Assembly (NCBI GenBank): GCA_964448285.1
Contig: CAYUWG010000004.1
Location: 1-64,000 of the forward strand
DNA from: CAYUWG01 sp964448285
GTDB taxonomy: Bacteria; Bacteroidota; Ignavibacteria; SZUA-365
Direction: 5' to 3'
DNA: 64,000 nucleotides
In this document: positions 35,789 to 44,387 of the stretch, one piece after another
Layout of the letters: each line of letters opens with the position of its first letter
Position numbering within the stretch: the stretch's first letter is position 1
Position numbers and translations under genes: made by a program
Notes under the pieces: model-generated
Told to the model about the DNA's origin: nothing
Database searches by the model: none
Seen by the model: the letters and a program-made list of their open reading frames with translations, nothing else

Positions 35789-36919
35789 TTGGAAAGAAGA
35801 ACGCTGAATATCCTCGTCCTGAATTGGCAGGATCGGAGTAATCCTCTTGCAGGTGGCGCTGAAGTTCATCTTCATGAAATCTTTGAACGGATCGCAGCAA
35901 TGGGTCATCGCGTCACACTCTTCTGCCATGCATTCTCAGGTGCATCGCGTGAGGAGGAGAAAAATGGCATCCGGATTATTCGGGCTGGTGGCAGAAACTT
36001 CTTCAACTACATTGTCCCTTGGTTCTACTTCAAGCGTTTTCGCAAAGAGCGCTACGACGTCATTATCGATGATATCAACAAGATTCCGTTCTTCACTCCG
36101 CTATTCGTTCGCGAACCGGTTCTTGCCGTCACTCATCACCTTTTCGGTAAGAGCATTTTCCTTGAGACGGCCTTCCCTTTCGCTCTGTACGTTTATCTCT
36201 TCGAAAGGCTCATTAAGCCCGTATATAAGCGGGTACTCTTCGTCATCGGTTCACCGAGTACGCAGAAGGAATACATCGCTTGGGGATTTCCAGAGAGCCA
36301 AATCCACGTGATCAATTATTGCGTTAACAAGCAAACGTACTACCCACCGGAATCCGAACGATTCGAACCCGATCGAATCGCATATTTCGGTAGATTGAAA
36401 AAGTACAAATCCGTTCACCATCTCTTGGCAGCTTTGCAACGGCTCTTACCGTCGCATCCAAACTTGATGCTCGATATCATTGGCGATGGTGATGACAGGG
36501 GTCGCTTGGAGAATATCGTTCGTGAGATGAACCTCAACCGCTCTGTCACTTTTCATGGGTTCGTTCGCGAGGAGGATAAAACGCCTCTTCTTCACAAAGC
36601 GAATTTCGTCGTCAATACATCCAGCAAGGAAGGCTGGGGTCTCACCGTCATTGAAGCAAATGCCTGCGGTGCTCCAGTCATCGCAGCAGACGTTCAGGGA
36701 CTACGGGATTCGGTTAAGGATGGAGAGACAGGGTTGCTCTATCCTTATGGCGACGTAGATGCCCTTTCTGAGAAAATGGATTTCCTGCTTACGAATCCGG
36801 ATATGAGAAAGACCTTAGCAATGAATGCATTGGAATGGGCTGCAGGATTCGATTGGGATATCGCTGCCGAAAAAACGTTGCAGAGAATCTATGATGTCGT
36901 GGACCGGGCGAAGCGCTGA
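35789..36919 (+). CDS. Family GT4 glycosyltransferase
   Basis: The 376-residue enzyme has the GT-B fold with retaining GT4 features: LNWQDRSNPLAGGAEVHLHE at the N-terminus, acceptor-binding loop with G-G-A-E, and a C-terminal donor-binding part. The latter contains VNTSSKEGWGLTVIEANACGAPVIAADVQGLRDSV (the E-x7-E motif). Its product may be a surface polysaccharide or lipid-linked sugar; the acceptor is unknown. The start is probably TTG at 35789, nine bases after the methyltransferase stop; no in-frame ATG fits the family N-terminus. It converges with ribE. Confidence 0.85.
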   Translation: MERRTLNILVLNWQDRSNPLAGGAEVHLHEIFERIAAMGHRVTLFCHAFSGASREEEKNGIRIIRAGGRNFFNYIVPWFYFKRFRKERYDVIIDDINKIPFFTPLFVREPVLAVTHHLFGKSIFLETAFPFALYVYLFERLIKPVYKRVLFVIGSPSTQKEYIAWGFPESQIHVINYCVNKQTYYPPESERFEPDRIAYFGRLKKYKSVHHLLAALQRLLPSHPNLMLDIIGDGDDRGRLENIVREMNLNRSVTFHGFVREEDKTPLLHKANFVVNTSSKEGWGLTVIEANACGAPVIAADVQGLRDSVKDGETGLLYPYGDVDALSEKMDFLLTNPDMRKTLAMNALEWAAGFDWDIAAEKTLQRIYDVVDRAKR

Positions 36920-36924
36920 CCGAC

Positions 36925-37515
36925 TCAGTCAGGCTTCAGAAGGTTCAACGCGTATTTCCCGATGACGTCGTATTCAACATTCACAATCGAGCCTTTCTTG
37001 TATGAGTGAAATATCGTGTGCTCGAAAGTGTAGGGGATGATCGAAATGAAGTAGGTGTCTGATTCCTTTTCAGCGATAGTTAAACTTACACCATCGATAC
37101 AGACGCTACCCCTGGGGATGATCAATGAACGACTTGCGTCCGGAAGCTGAACTCCAAACCACCAACTCTCCTCACGCTGTTCGATACGAGTAATTGTTGC
37201 TGTCTCATCGACGTGACCGAGTACATAGTGTCCGCCGAGCCTGTCGCCGACTCTAAGCGGGCGTTCTAAATTGACACGACTCCCCTGGTGAAGCTGTCCG
37301 AGATTCGTCTTTCGCAATGTTTCCTCAACTGCTTCGACGAAAAATGCATCACCGTGAAAGCTGACTGCTGTGAGACATACACCATTGATTGCAATGCTGT
37401 CTCCAATCGAGAGCTCCGGTGTGCATCGCGAGGCTTCGATCATCAATCGTGAACCACGACCGAACACCTCTGTGGAACGAATTCTCCCAACTTCTTCAAC
37501 GATCCCTGTGAACAT
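36925..37515 (-). CDS. ribE: Riboflavin synthase, alpha subunit
   Basis: It converts two 6,7-dimethyl-8-ribityllumazine molecules into riboflavin. The 196-residue product shows two lumazine-binding repeats. The first starts MFTGIVEEVGRI and contains SIAINGVCLTAV. The second contains RLGGHYVLGHVDETATI and the related SVCIDGVSLTIAEK. Length is usual for the family. It is the last gene of the long minus-strand run, 2 bp after ribD. No FMN riboswitch is seen upstream, which is expected as it lies inside the run. Confidence 0.95.
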   Translation of the reverse strand: MFTGIVEEVGRIRSTEVFGRGSRLMIEASRCTPELSIGDSIAINGVCLTAVSFHGDAFFVEAVEETLRKTNLGQLHQGSRVNLERPLRVGDRLGGHYVLGHVDETATITRIEQREESWWFGVQLPDASRSLIIPRGSVCIDGVSLTIAEKESDTYFISIIPYTFEHTIFHSYKKGSIVNVEYDVIGKYALNLLKPD

Positions 37516-37517
37516 GT

Positions 37518-38612
37518 TTACTCCAGATTATGGATGATAAAATGAGCGTCATTCCCCGAATCCGATATCATAGCTTTTCGTGTGCGGTAGGCATTCTCCA
37601 AAGATCGTGCATTCATTCTGTCGAACGGAGACAATCCCTGACCGATGATGACTGGAGCTACAAATACATCGAAGCGGTCAACATACCCTGCTTGAACGAA
37701 TGACGAAAAAACACTCCTTCCTCCTTCGATCAGGAGTGATTTGATACCTCGCCTGTAAAGCTCCTGCAGAACTCTTGCGATACTGATCTGTCCGGTCCTC
37801 TTCAGTGGGACGAATTCCGTATTAGAGTTTCTCAGCTCTTGAACGAATTTCTGCTTTGCCCGCAATGCTTCCTCGGTGGTGAGAACAATCGACACTGCAT
37901 CTTGAGAGAAAATCTCGCTCTTCGCTTTGAATTTCAAACTCGACGAGAGCACGACGCGCACTGGATTTTCTCCGATACCATATCGAACCGTCAATGAAGG
38001 ATTATCCATTCTAACTGTATTTGCGCCTACAAGAATGGCATCGACGGATGCACGAAGTTCGTGAACGTGTTTGCGTGAATCTTCTGATGTAATCCACTTC
38101 GACTGTCCCTTAACCGTGGCGATGAATCCATCCAAAGTTTGCGCGACTTTGAGGATTACATATGGTCTGCTGTGAACCATGTTGACAACGAAGCGTGCAT
38201 TGAGTCTTCGACACTCCTCTTCGAGAACACCGACCTCACATTCGATCTTCGCTTCACGCAATCGCATTATTCCTTTCCCGCTCACGATTGGATTAGGGTC
38301 TTTCATCCCGATAACGACACGCTTTATTCCCGATGCGATTATGGGATCAGTACAGGGTGGCGTTTTCCCGAAATGATTGCACGGCTCAAGGTTTACGTAC
38401 AACGTGCTTCCATGAGCGGCATCACTCGATCGATCCAACGCTATTTTTTCTGCATGAGGACCACCGAATTTTCTATGCCATCCTGTTCCAACAATGCGAT
38501 TATCCTTCACTATAACGCATCCAACAAGTGGATTTGGCTCTACGCTTCTCCCGCCCTTTGTGGCAAGCGACAAGCACTTCCGCATCATCCGCACATCGAA
38601 GGCAGTCACCAT
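37518..38612 (-). CDS. ribD: Bifunctional pyrimidine deaminase/reductase RibD
   Basis: It deaminates and then reduces the ring-opened pyrimidine intermediate of riboflavin synthesis. The 364-residue protein has the deaminase zinc motif (GPHAEKIAL and LEPCNHFGKTPPCTD, residues about 50-85). A reductase domain follows with SRPYVILKVAQTLDGFIA and LLIEGGRSVFSSFVQAGYVD. The start is the ATG at 38612, overlapping the preceding stop by seven bases; ATGs at 38588 and 38585 are alternatives. It precedes ribE by 2 bp. Other rib genes are not in this window. Confidence 0.93.
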   Translation of the reverse strand: MVTAFDVRMMRKCLSLATKGGRSVEPNPLVGCVIVKDNRIVGTGWHRKFGGPHAEKIALDRSSDAAHGSTLYVNLEPCNHFGKTPPCTDPIIASGIKRVVIGMKDPNPIVSGKGIMRLREAKIECEVGVLEEECRRLNARFVVNMVHSRPYVILKVAQTLDGFIATVKGQSKWITSEDSRKHVHELRASVDAILVGANTVRMDNPSLTVRYGIGENPVRVVLSSSLKFKAKSEIFSQDAVSIVLTTEEALRAKQKFVQELRNSNTEFVPLKRTGQISIARVLQELYRRGIKSLLIEGGRSVFSSFVQAGYVDRFDVFVAPVIIGQGLSPFDRMNARSLENAYRTRKAMISDSGNDAHFIIHNLE

Positions 38613-39925
38613 GAATGCGTCGCTCTGCTGCTGTCACGCTCTTCATTGCGAACGACGAGCAATGCCGTCGAGATTTTTCTGCTGAGTCCATTGCCACCCG
38701 CATGTGATACGGTGCGGCCAGCGATGGCCATCGTCGCTGAACTCCCGCCGTCGAGGTTCATTGCCTGATACGCTCCTCGCTCGATCATGAGTTTAGCGAG
38801 ATCGTTCAGTGAAATTCCCTTCCTTCGCCTCTTGCGACTCGTCGGCTCGACGGTCACGATGATTGCGGATGTTCCGTCCTTGTTCACTCCGATCGCTGTC
38901 CGTGCATAGCCACGCGTAACGAACGTCATTTTTCTCAAGCCCTCTTCCTGCCATTCAACACTCACACGACCGTCGCGCACAAGCCGAGGTGTTCCGGATA
39001 TCATGTGTACGATCGGCTCAGGCACGACAGGCTCCGTGTATGACGAAAGCGAAAACGTATCGCCGACGAAGAGTGAAAAGAACAACGGAAAGCTCCCATG
39101 TCCGAATGAAATCACTCCTCCATCGTGTGGAATCGCGACGACGCCTGTATCGATGAACGTGACCTGACAGAGCAATCTATCGTTCGTGTTCGGCAATGCT
39201 AAATACCGGAACTGCACCTTCAACGTGCCGCTCTCAGGATTCGAAAGGAGCAGTGAATCGATTGTCGCGTTGATCCCAGCTTCGATTTCGGATTCATCGG
39301 TAATCGTATCCTTCGAGGCGATATAAATTCCCGACGTGTCGATGAACGGAAGACTCGTACCGTAAAAAGGAGTATAGACGACTACGGAGGCGGAATCGCG
39401 ACGCCAGTTGTAGTTCGCCACAGGAATGTCCCCATAGCGCGAATGCAACGAATGAACGAACGAGTAATTCCCCATGAACATTTTCTTCGATTCCGTGATC
39501 GCAAACGCCGACCAGTTCCTGTGCTTCTCGCCGATGATGAGTGTGCCGCCGGAAACAGTTGGCCCCATGGGATGAAGTGAACCTGCCCGCCAGAAATTTG
39601 CGTTCACTGCAGCGATGACCGATCCGAATCGGTTCGTACTGTCGTAACGATGCGCGATGCTATGGAGTCTTTCCAAGCCGGCGATGTTCTCAAGCCCCTT
39701 TCCCACGGCAAGGGAGTTCTTCGGATTCTTTAGATCAACATGAAGCGTGTGGACAGACCAACGCTTCTTCGTGTAGTATTTGTATGCGTAAGTGATGCCA
39801 CTGGAAAGTGTCTCCCTGGTTTCCTCATCGGGAATACCGACGCCGCTCGATGCGACCGACAAGGGCCATACAGCAAGAGCAAGAACGATCAGCGCATGAT
39901 GCAAACAGCCGGATCGTTTCCGCAT
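38606..39925 (-). CDS. Secreted phosphodiester glycosidase family protein (DUF2233-type)
   Basis: The 439-residue product carries a signal peptide (MRKRSGCLHHALIVLALAVW). Its C-terminal half has the phosphodiester glycosidase signatures: RTAIGVNKDGTSAIIVTVEP, SLNDLAKLMIERGAYQAMNLDGGSSATM. Characterised relatives remove GlcNAc from mannose-phosphate diesters or process exopolysaccharide; the substrate here is unknown. The ATG at 39925, ten bases after the stop of the oxidoreductase gene, is chosen because it gives the signal peptide; a longer frame to 39991 lies inside that gene. A middle region (about 150-290) has no clear family. Confidence 0.85.
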   Translation of the reverse strand: MRKRSGCLHHALIVLALAVWPLSVASSGVGIPDEETRETLSSGITYAYKYYTKKRWSVHTLHVDLKNPKNSLAVGKGLENIAGLERLHSIAHRYDSTNRFGSVIAAVNANFWRAGSLHPMGPTVSGGTLIIGEKHRNWSAFAITESKKMFMGNYSFVHSLHSRYGDIPVANYNWRRDSASVVVYTPFYGTSLPFIDTSGIYIASKDTITDESEIEAGINATIDSLLLSNPESGTLKVQFRYLALPNTNDRLLCQVTFIDTGVVAIPHDGGVISFGHGSFPLFFSLFVGDTFSLSSYTEPVVPEPIVHMISGTPRLVRDGRVSVEWQEEGLRKMTFVTRGYARTAIGVNKDGTSAIIVTVEPTSRKRRRKGISLNDLAKLMIERGAYQAMNLDGGSSATMAIAGRTVSHAGGNGLSRKISTALLVVRNEERDSSRATHSW

Positions 39926-39935
39926 CGGAATGCCA

Positions 39936-40940
39936 TTACGGAACAAGAACTTCCTTTTTCTTCTGTGCCGATTTATACGCTGCATCGACAAGCTTCATCC
40001 TCCTCGCTGCTTCTTCTGCAGTGGAAATGACGGGATGGTGCTTTCGAATCGCGCCTGCAAAATGGCGAAGCTCATGTTCATACGATCGTCGGAAGATGCT
40101 CGTGGCAGAATCCGGAAGTACGGGCGTAACGTTGACCGGCGCGCCTGCGATCAGTTTATGGATTACCAAAGGATTGACGCTCGCACTTCCCTTCGATCCG
40201 ATGATGTCGAGATAGTATTGCTGCTTCTCTAACGTTGCCGACCAACTGACTGAAAGACTGACTGAAGCGTCGTTCTCAAGTCGGAAGAAACAACTTGCGG
40301 AATCTTCCACGCCTTTCGTTTTATGGTGGTAAAGTGTTGACGAGACGGATTGCACTTTCGGAAAATCCATGAGCCAGAGCACAAGATCGATCATGACGAT
40401 TCCTAAATCGATCAATACTCCTCCGCCGGCACGTTCGCGTTTCTTCAGCCAGCTCTGCGCTGAACTCTGATAGTTCAACCATCCCGCATTCACCATGTAT
40501 ATCTGTCCCAACTCACCGTGCCTGATGAGATTCTTCAGAGTTGTGGAATCCTGCCGGAAGCGATGATTCATGCCGACCATTAAAACCCTGTCGATGGTGG
40601 CTGATGCGTTTGATAACTCCACTGCTTCCTTGTACGTCCGAGCGAGCGGTTTCTCGATCAATACGTGTTTGTTCGCAGCAAGTGCCGCCAGTCCGATAGG
40701 ATGATGTGTATCCGTCGTCGTGGCGACGATCACAGCATCGATATCCGGGCGTTCCAGAAACTCGTTGTAGTCGCTTGACACAACATCCATTCGATAGTGC
40801 TCGGCGACGCTTCGTGCTTTCGCTCGGTCCGTGTCACAGATACCGACGAGTTGAAAGTCGGTCATGCGACTGACGACCGGAAGGTGTGCCGTTTGGGCGA
40901 TGGACCCTGCACCGATAATCCCGAGACGGATAGGGTTCAT
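39936..40940 (-). CDS. Gfo/Idh/MocA-family oxidoreductase
   Basis: This 334-residue NAD(P)-dependent sugar or sugar-nucleotide dehydrogenase has the N-terminal Rossmann fold (IRLGIIGAGSIAQTAHLPVV) and the conserved HVLIEKPLA lysine-proline motif. The substrate-binding domain has a His-containing segment (GGGVLIDLGIVMIDLVLWLM in place of the usual GGG-L-x-D-x-G-x-H). The conserved catalytic-site His of the D-x-G-x-H motif is Val-Met here, so activity may be altered. The gene sits 18 bp after dxs and 10 bp before the glycosidase gene. Confidence 0.85.
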   Translation of the reverse strand: MNPIRLGIIGAGSIAQTAHLPVVSRMTDFQLVGICDTDRAKARSVAEHYRMDVVSSDYNEFLERPDIDAVIVATTTDTHHPIGLAALAANKHVLIEKPLARTYKEAVELSNASATIDRVLMVGMNHRFRQDSTTLKNLIRHGELGQIYMVNAGWLNYQSSAQSWLKKRERAGGGVLIDLGIVMIDLVLWLMDFPKVQSVSSTLYHHKTKGVEDSASCFFRLENDASVSLSVSWSATLEKQQYYLDIIGSKGSASVNPLVIHKLIAGAPVNVTPVLPDSATSIFRRSYEHELRHFAGAIRKHHPVISTAEEAARRMKLVDAAYKSAQKKKEVLVP

Positions 40941-40958
40941 TATTCTGATTCCTGCTCA

Positions 40959-42878
40959 TCAAACATGTTCCATCTCCATTGCAAGCTCGATTCCCAAGAC
41001 TTGTCCAACTTTTCGCGCAATGCCCAGAGGATCAAGATCGATGCTGCGATACAATTCCTCCTGCGTTCCGTGATCGATGAATTCATCCGGGATTCCGTGA
41101 ACGTGTAACTCTACGTCGCTCAATCGATTCTCGTGAAGACATTCCGCCACGGCGCTGCCAAAACCTCCATGCACGACGTTGTCTTCGACGGTTACGAAAT
41201 GTCGGTACGATTGAGCAAGACGCTTGATCAATTCCGTATCGAGCGGCTTGACGAAACGCATGTTGACGACCGCGGCATTGATACCGCTGTGCGTGAGCAG
41301 ATCTGCAGCCTTCAGCGCATGCATCACCATGTTTCCAATGCCTATAAGTGCGACCGTCTCTCCTTCCTTCAGAATCTCTCCCTTCCCTATTGAAAGCTTC
41401 TGAAATCCGCTGCGCAATGGAACACCGATCGCATTCCCTCTTGGATAGCGCAATGCAATCGGTCCCTCGCGATATTCGATGCATGTGAACAACATGTCGC
41501 GCAGTTCCTGCTCATCTTTCGGTGCCATGATTATCATGTGCGGGATCATGCGCATGTACCCAAGATCGAAGACACCATGATGGGTAGGACCGTCAGAGCC
41601 GACGAGACCTCCGCGATCCATGACGAAGACAACAGGCAATTGCTGAAGGCATACATCATGAATGATCTGGTCGAATCCACGTTGAAGGAACGTGCTGTAA
41701 ACAGCAACAACCGGGATATAGCCTTCCGATGCCATGCCGGCGGCATAGGTGACTGCATGCCCCTCAGCGATACCAACGTCGAAGAACCGCTCCGGCATCG
41801 CTTTCTGGAGTATGGTAAGGCCAGTACCGTCTGGCATAGCCGCGGTTATGCCTACGACTTTGGAGTTCGACTTACAGATTTCAACCATCGTATTACCGAA
41901 CACCGACGTGTACGAAGGAGGTCCGGAAGAACTCGGAGACTTGCCGGTGACTTTGTCAAAAGGCGTGACTCCATGCAAACGTGTGACATCTTTTTCTGCC
42001 GGTTCGTAGCCTTTCCCCTTCTCCGTGCTGAGATGGAGAAGTATCGGTCCGGGCAGGTTCTTGATATGCTGAAGTATCTCGACAAGCTTCACAATGTTAT
42101 GTCCGTTGAACGGACCGAAATACCGAAATCCCAACGCTTCGAATAACATCCCCGGGGTGATGATGGACTTGATTCCCTTTTCCAAACTCTGTGCTACGGT
42201 GCGCAGCCTGTCACCGAATGTATCAAGCTTACCGGTAAGGTCCCAGACATTCGCTTTGAACTTGTTGTATGTCGGATGCGTGAGCGCTTCGTTGAAGTAC
42301 TCGTGGAGGGACCAGAGCTTCGGCGTCATCGATGAGAGTGAGACCATCTGGTTGTCGTTCAGGACGACGATCAGGTTCTTCTTCAACAGACCTGCGTTGT
42401 TCATCGCTTCATAGGCCATTCCGCCGGTCATCGAACCATCACCGACAATCGCAACAACCTTGAAATCTTTCCCATCGAAGTCACGAGCCGTCGCAATCCC
42501 AAGTGCTGCGGAGATCGCTGTACTTGCGTGCCCGGCTCCGAAGGTATCGTAATCGCTTTCCGACCGTTTTAGAAAACCGCTTATCCCACCGAATTGCCGC
42601 ATCGTGTACATCTTTTCTTTGCGTCCCGTCAGCATCTTGTGCGGATATGCTTGGTGGCCGACGTCCCAGACAAGTTTATCGTCCGGAGTGTCGAAGACAT
42701 AATGAAGTGCGACCGCTAACTCAACCGTACCGAGACCGGCGCCGAGATGCCCTCCCGTTTGGGACACGGCATCGACAAGATATTCGCGCATCTCAGAACA
42801 TACCTGGCGCAATTGATTGACTTGGAGCTTCCGAAGGTCTTCAGGGAAATGGATCGATTCGAAAAGATTATCGGTCAT
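40959..42878 (-). CDS. dxs: 1-deoxy-D-xylulose-5-phosphate synthase
   Basis: It condenses pyruvate and glyceraldehyde-3-phosphate. The product feeds the MEP isoprenoid pathway, thiamine and pyridoxal phosphate. The 639-residue protein has the expected thiamine diphosphate motifs. They include GHLGAGLGTVELAVALHYVF near the N-terminus, GDGSMTGGMAYEAMNNAG, and DRGGLVGSDGPTHHGVFDL with the active-site His pair. A transketolase C-terminal domain follows. It lies 8 bp after xseB, the usual xseA-xseB-(ispA)-dxs neighbourhood, though ispA is missing here. The pdxJ gene in the window uses its product. Confidence 0.97.
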   Translation of the reverse strand: MTDNLFESIHFPEDLRKLQVNQLRQVCSEMREYLVDAVSQTGGHLGAGLGTVELAVALHYVFDTPDDKLVWDVGHQAYPHKMLTGRKEKMYTMRQFGGISGFLKRSESDYDTFGAGHASTAISAALGIATARDFDGKDFKVVAIVGDGSMTGGMAYEAMNNAGLLKKNLIVVLNDNQMVSLSSMTPKLWSLHEYFNEALTHPTYNKFKANVWDLTGKLDTFGDRLRTVAQSLEKGIKSIITPGMLFEALGFRYFGPFNGHNIVKLVEILQHIKNLPGPILLHLSTEKGKGYEPAEKDVTRLHGVTPFDKVTGKSPSSSGPPSYTSVFGNTMVEICKSNSKVVGITAAMPDGTGLTILQKAMPERFFDVGIAEGHAVTYAAGMASEGYIPVVAVYSTFLQRGFDQIIHDVCLQQLPVVFVMDRGGLVGSDGPTHHGVFDLGYMRMIPHMIIMAPKDEQELRDMLFTCIEYREGPIALRYPRGNAIGVPLRSGFQKLSIGKGEILKEGETVALIGIGNMVMHALKAADLLTHSGINAAVVNMRFVKPLDTELIKRLAQSYRHFVTVEDNVVHGGFGSAVAECLHENRLSDVELHVHGIPDEFIDHGTQEELYRSIDLDPLGIARKVGQVLGIELAMEMEHV

Positions 42879-42886
42879 ACGTTGAT

Positions 42887-43123
42887 TCAGATTGGGTCTT
42901 CAGTTTCCAGGAGTAAAAAGGTCTTATCGGCGCGTTCCTTCAGTTCGAGAAGTCTCTTTCTTGCACCATTCAACTGCTCCGCGCATTCTTGAAGAAGTGT
43001 CAAACCTTCTTCATACAGCGTGAGCGTCTTCTCCAAAGTCGTGTGCTCGGCATCCATCTCATCGACGATCGCCTGAAGACGATTCAGCGAATCTTCGAAG
43101 CTATTCTTTTTCCCTTTTGTCAT
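42887..43123 (-). CDS. xseB: Exodeoxyribonuclease VII small subunit
   Basis: The 78-residue helical subunit of exonuclease VII contains FEDSLNRLQAIVDEMDAEH and the family L-x-x-Y-E-E-G-x-x-L segment (TLYEEGLTLLQECAEQL). Its start overlaps the xseA stop by four bases. Length and helix-rich character match XseB. Confidence 0.92.
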   Translation of the reverse strand: MTKGKKNSFEDSLNRLQAIVDEMDAEHTTLEKTLTLYEEGLTLLQECAEQLNGARKRLLELKERADKTFLLLETEDPI

Positions 43124-44337
43124 GGTTCGATGGAAGGATCGATTCGTTCAACGGAAATTTCACCGTCATGAAACTCTACTCGCAAGGTTTTTTCGGTTCC
43201 CAATTCGGCTTTTGAATGAATGATCCCTTCGTTCGAACGGATGAGCGTATATCCCAATTTCTTGATGCGTGTCGGATCATGTGCAATGAACCGCTCCCGC
43301 AAGATCTCAACCGATGACGTTGCGCGTTCGACAGATAATGAACTGCGGTGATGGATATCCGCGGTTAACTGATCGAGTGTTTGAAGCGTGGATTCCAGTC
43401 TATCGGCTGGACGGGTTAAAGATCGGTGCATACGAAGATGTGAGAGATGCGAGCGGGCTTGCTCCATGCGAAAATCTACAAATTTCCGGAGCGTGTAAGA
43501 AACATCGCGAAGCTGTTGTCTGGTCTCCCGCAAAGATGGAACGACAAGTTCGCCGGCAACGGAAGGCGTTGCCGCGCGCAGATCAGCCACGAAATCCGCA
43601 ATGGTGAAATCGACTTCATGGCCGACCGCCGATACGACCGGGATACGGGAATTTGCGATTGCACGAGCGACGCGTTCTTCATTGAATGCCCAAAGGTCTT
43701 CAATGCTTCCTCCTCCTCGCCCTACGATGATGATGTCGATGGAACCATACCTGTTGCATCGTTCTATTCCAAGCGCAATATCTTCTGCTGCTCCTGGGCC
43801 CTGAACCTGTACGGGAACGAGAATCAGTTGCACCGATGCATTTCTCCGCTGAATGACACTCAGCATATCTTTTATTGCTGCGCCCGTTGCTGAAGTCACG
43901 AGCGCAACGACCTGAGGATACTCCGGAAGCGGTTTCTTTCTTTCTTCGTCGAACAGTCCTTCCGAATGAAGCTTCCTTTTTACTCTTTCGAATGCCGCTC
44001 GCAACGCACCTTCCCCACGGGGGTGCATTTCGCGAACGACGAGTTGGTAATTGCCGCGTGGTTCATAAACAGTGAGGCTCCCTCGACAGATGACTTCCAT
44101 TCCATCGACCGGCCGGAAGAAAAGCGACGCAGCGTTTCCTCGAAACATAACTGCGGACAACTGGGCGCGTTCATCTTTCAGCGTAAAGTACACATGTCCC
44201 GATCCGTGCCGATGAACATTGGAGAGTTCGCCGACAACGAAGACGTCCCGGAAGGATTCCTCAAGTACCGTCTTGATCGATCCGGTAAGTTCTGATACCG
44301 TGATCGGTGCGAAGTCGCTTGCGTGATGATCGTTCAT
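43120..44337 (-). CDS. xseA: Exodeoxyribonuclease VII large subunit
   Basis: The 405-residue catalytic subunit has an N-terminal OB-fold domain (ITVSELTGSIKTVLEESFRDVFVVGELSN) and the catalytic core. The core has VVALVTSATGAAIKDMLSVIQRR and IIVGRGGGSIEDLWAFNEERVARAI, followed by SAVGHEVDFTIADFVADLRAATPS. A coiled-coil region follows and the C-terminus is shorter than in E. coli. It starts 50 bp after nadB and overlaps xseB. Confidence 0.95.
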   Translation of the reverse strand: MNDHHASDFAPITVSELTGSIKTVLEESFRDVFVVGELSNVHRHGSGHVYFTLKDERAQLSAVMFRGNAASLFFRPVDGMEVICRGSLTVYEPRGNYQLVVREMHPRGEGALRAAFERVKRKLHSEGLFDEERKKPLPEYPQVVALVTSATGAAIKDMLSVIQRRNASVQLILVPVQVQGPGAAEDIALGIERCNRYGSIDIIIVGRGGGSIEDLWAFNEERVARAIANSRIPVVSAVGHEVDFTIADFVADLRAATPSVAGELVVPSLRETRQQLRDVSYTLRKFVDFRMEQARSHLSHLRMHRSLTRPADRLESTLQTLDQLTADIHHRSSLSVERATSSVEILRERFIAHDPTRIKKLGYTLIRSNEGIIHSKAELGTEKTLRVEFHDGEISVERIDPSIEP

Positions 44338-44387
44338 GGAATGTTGTTGTCGGAAGTAAATGGAGTTTAATGAGAACGGAAGGTGCT

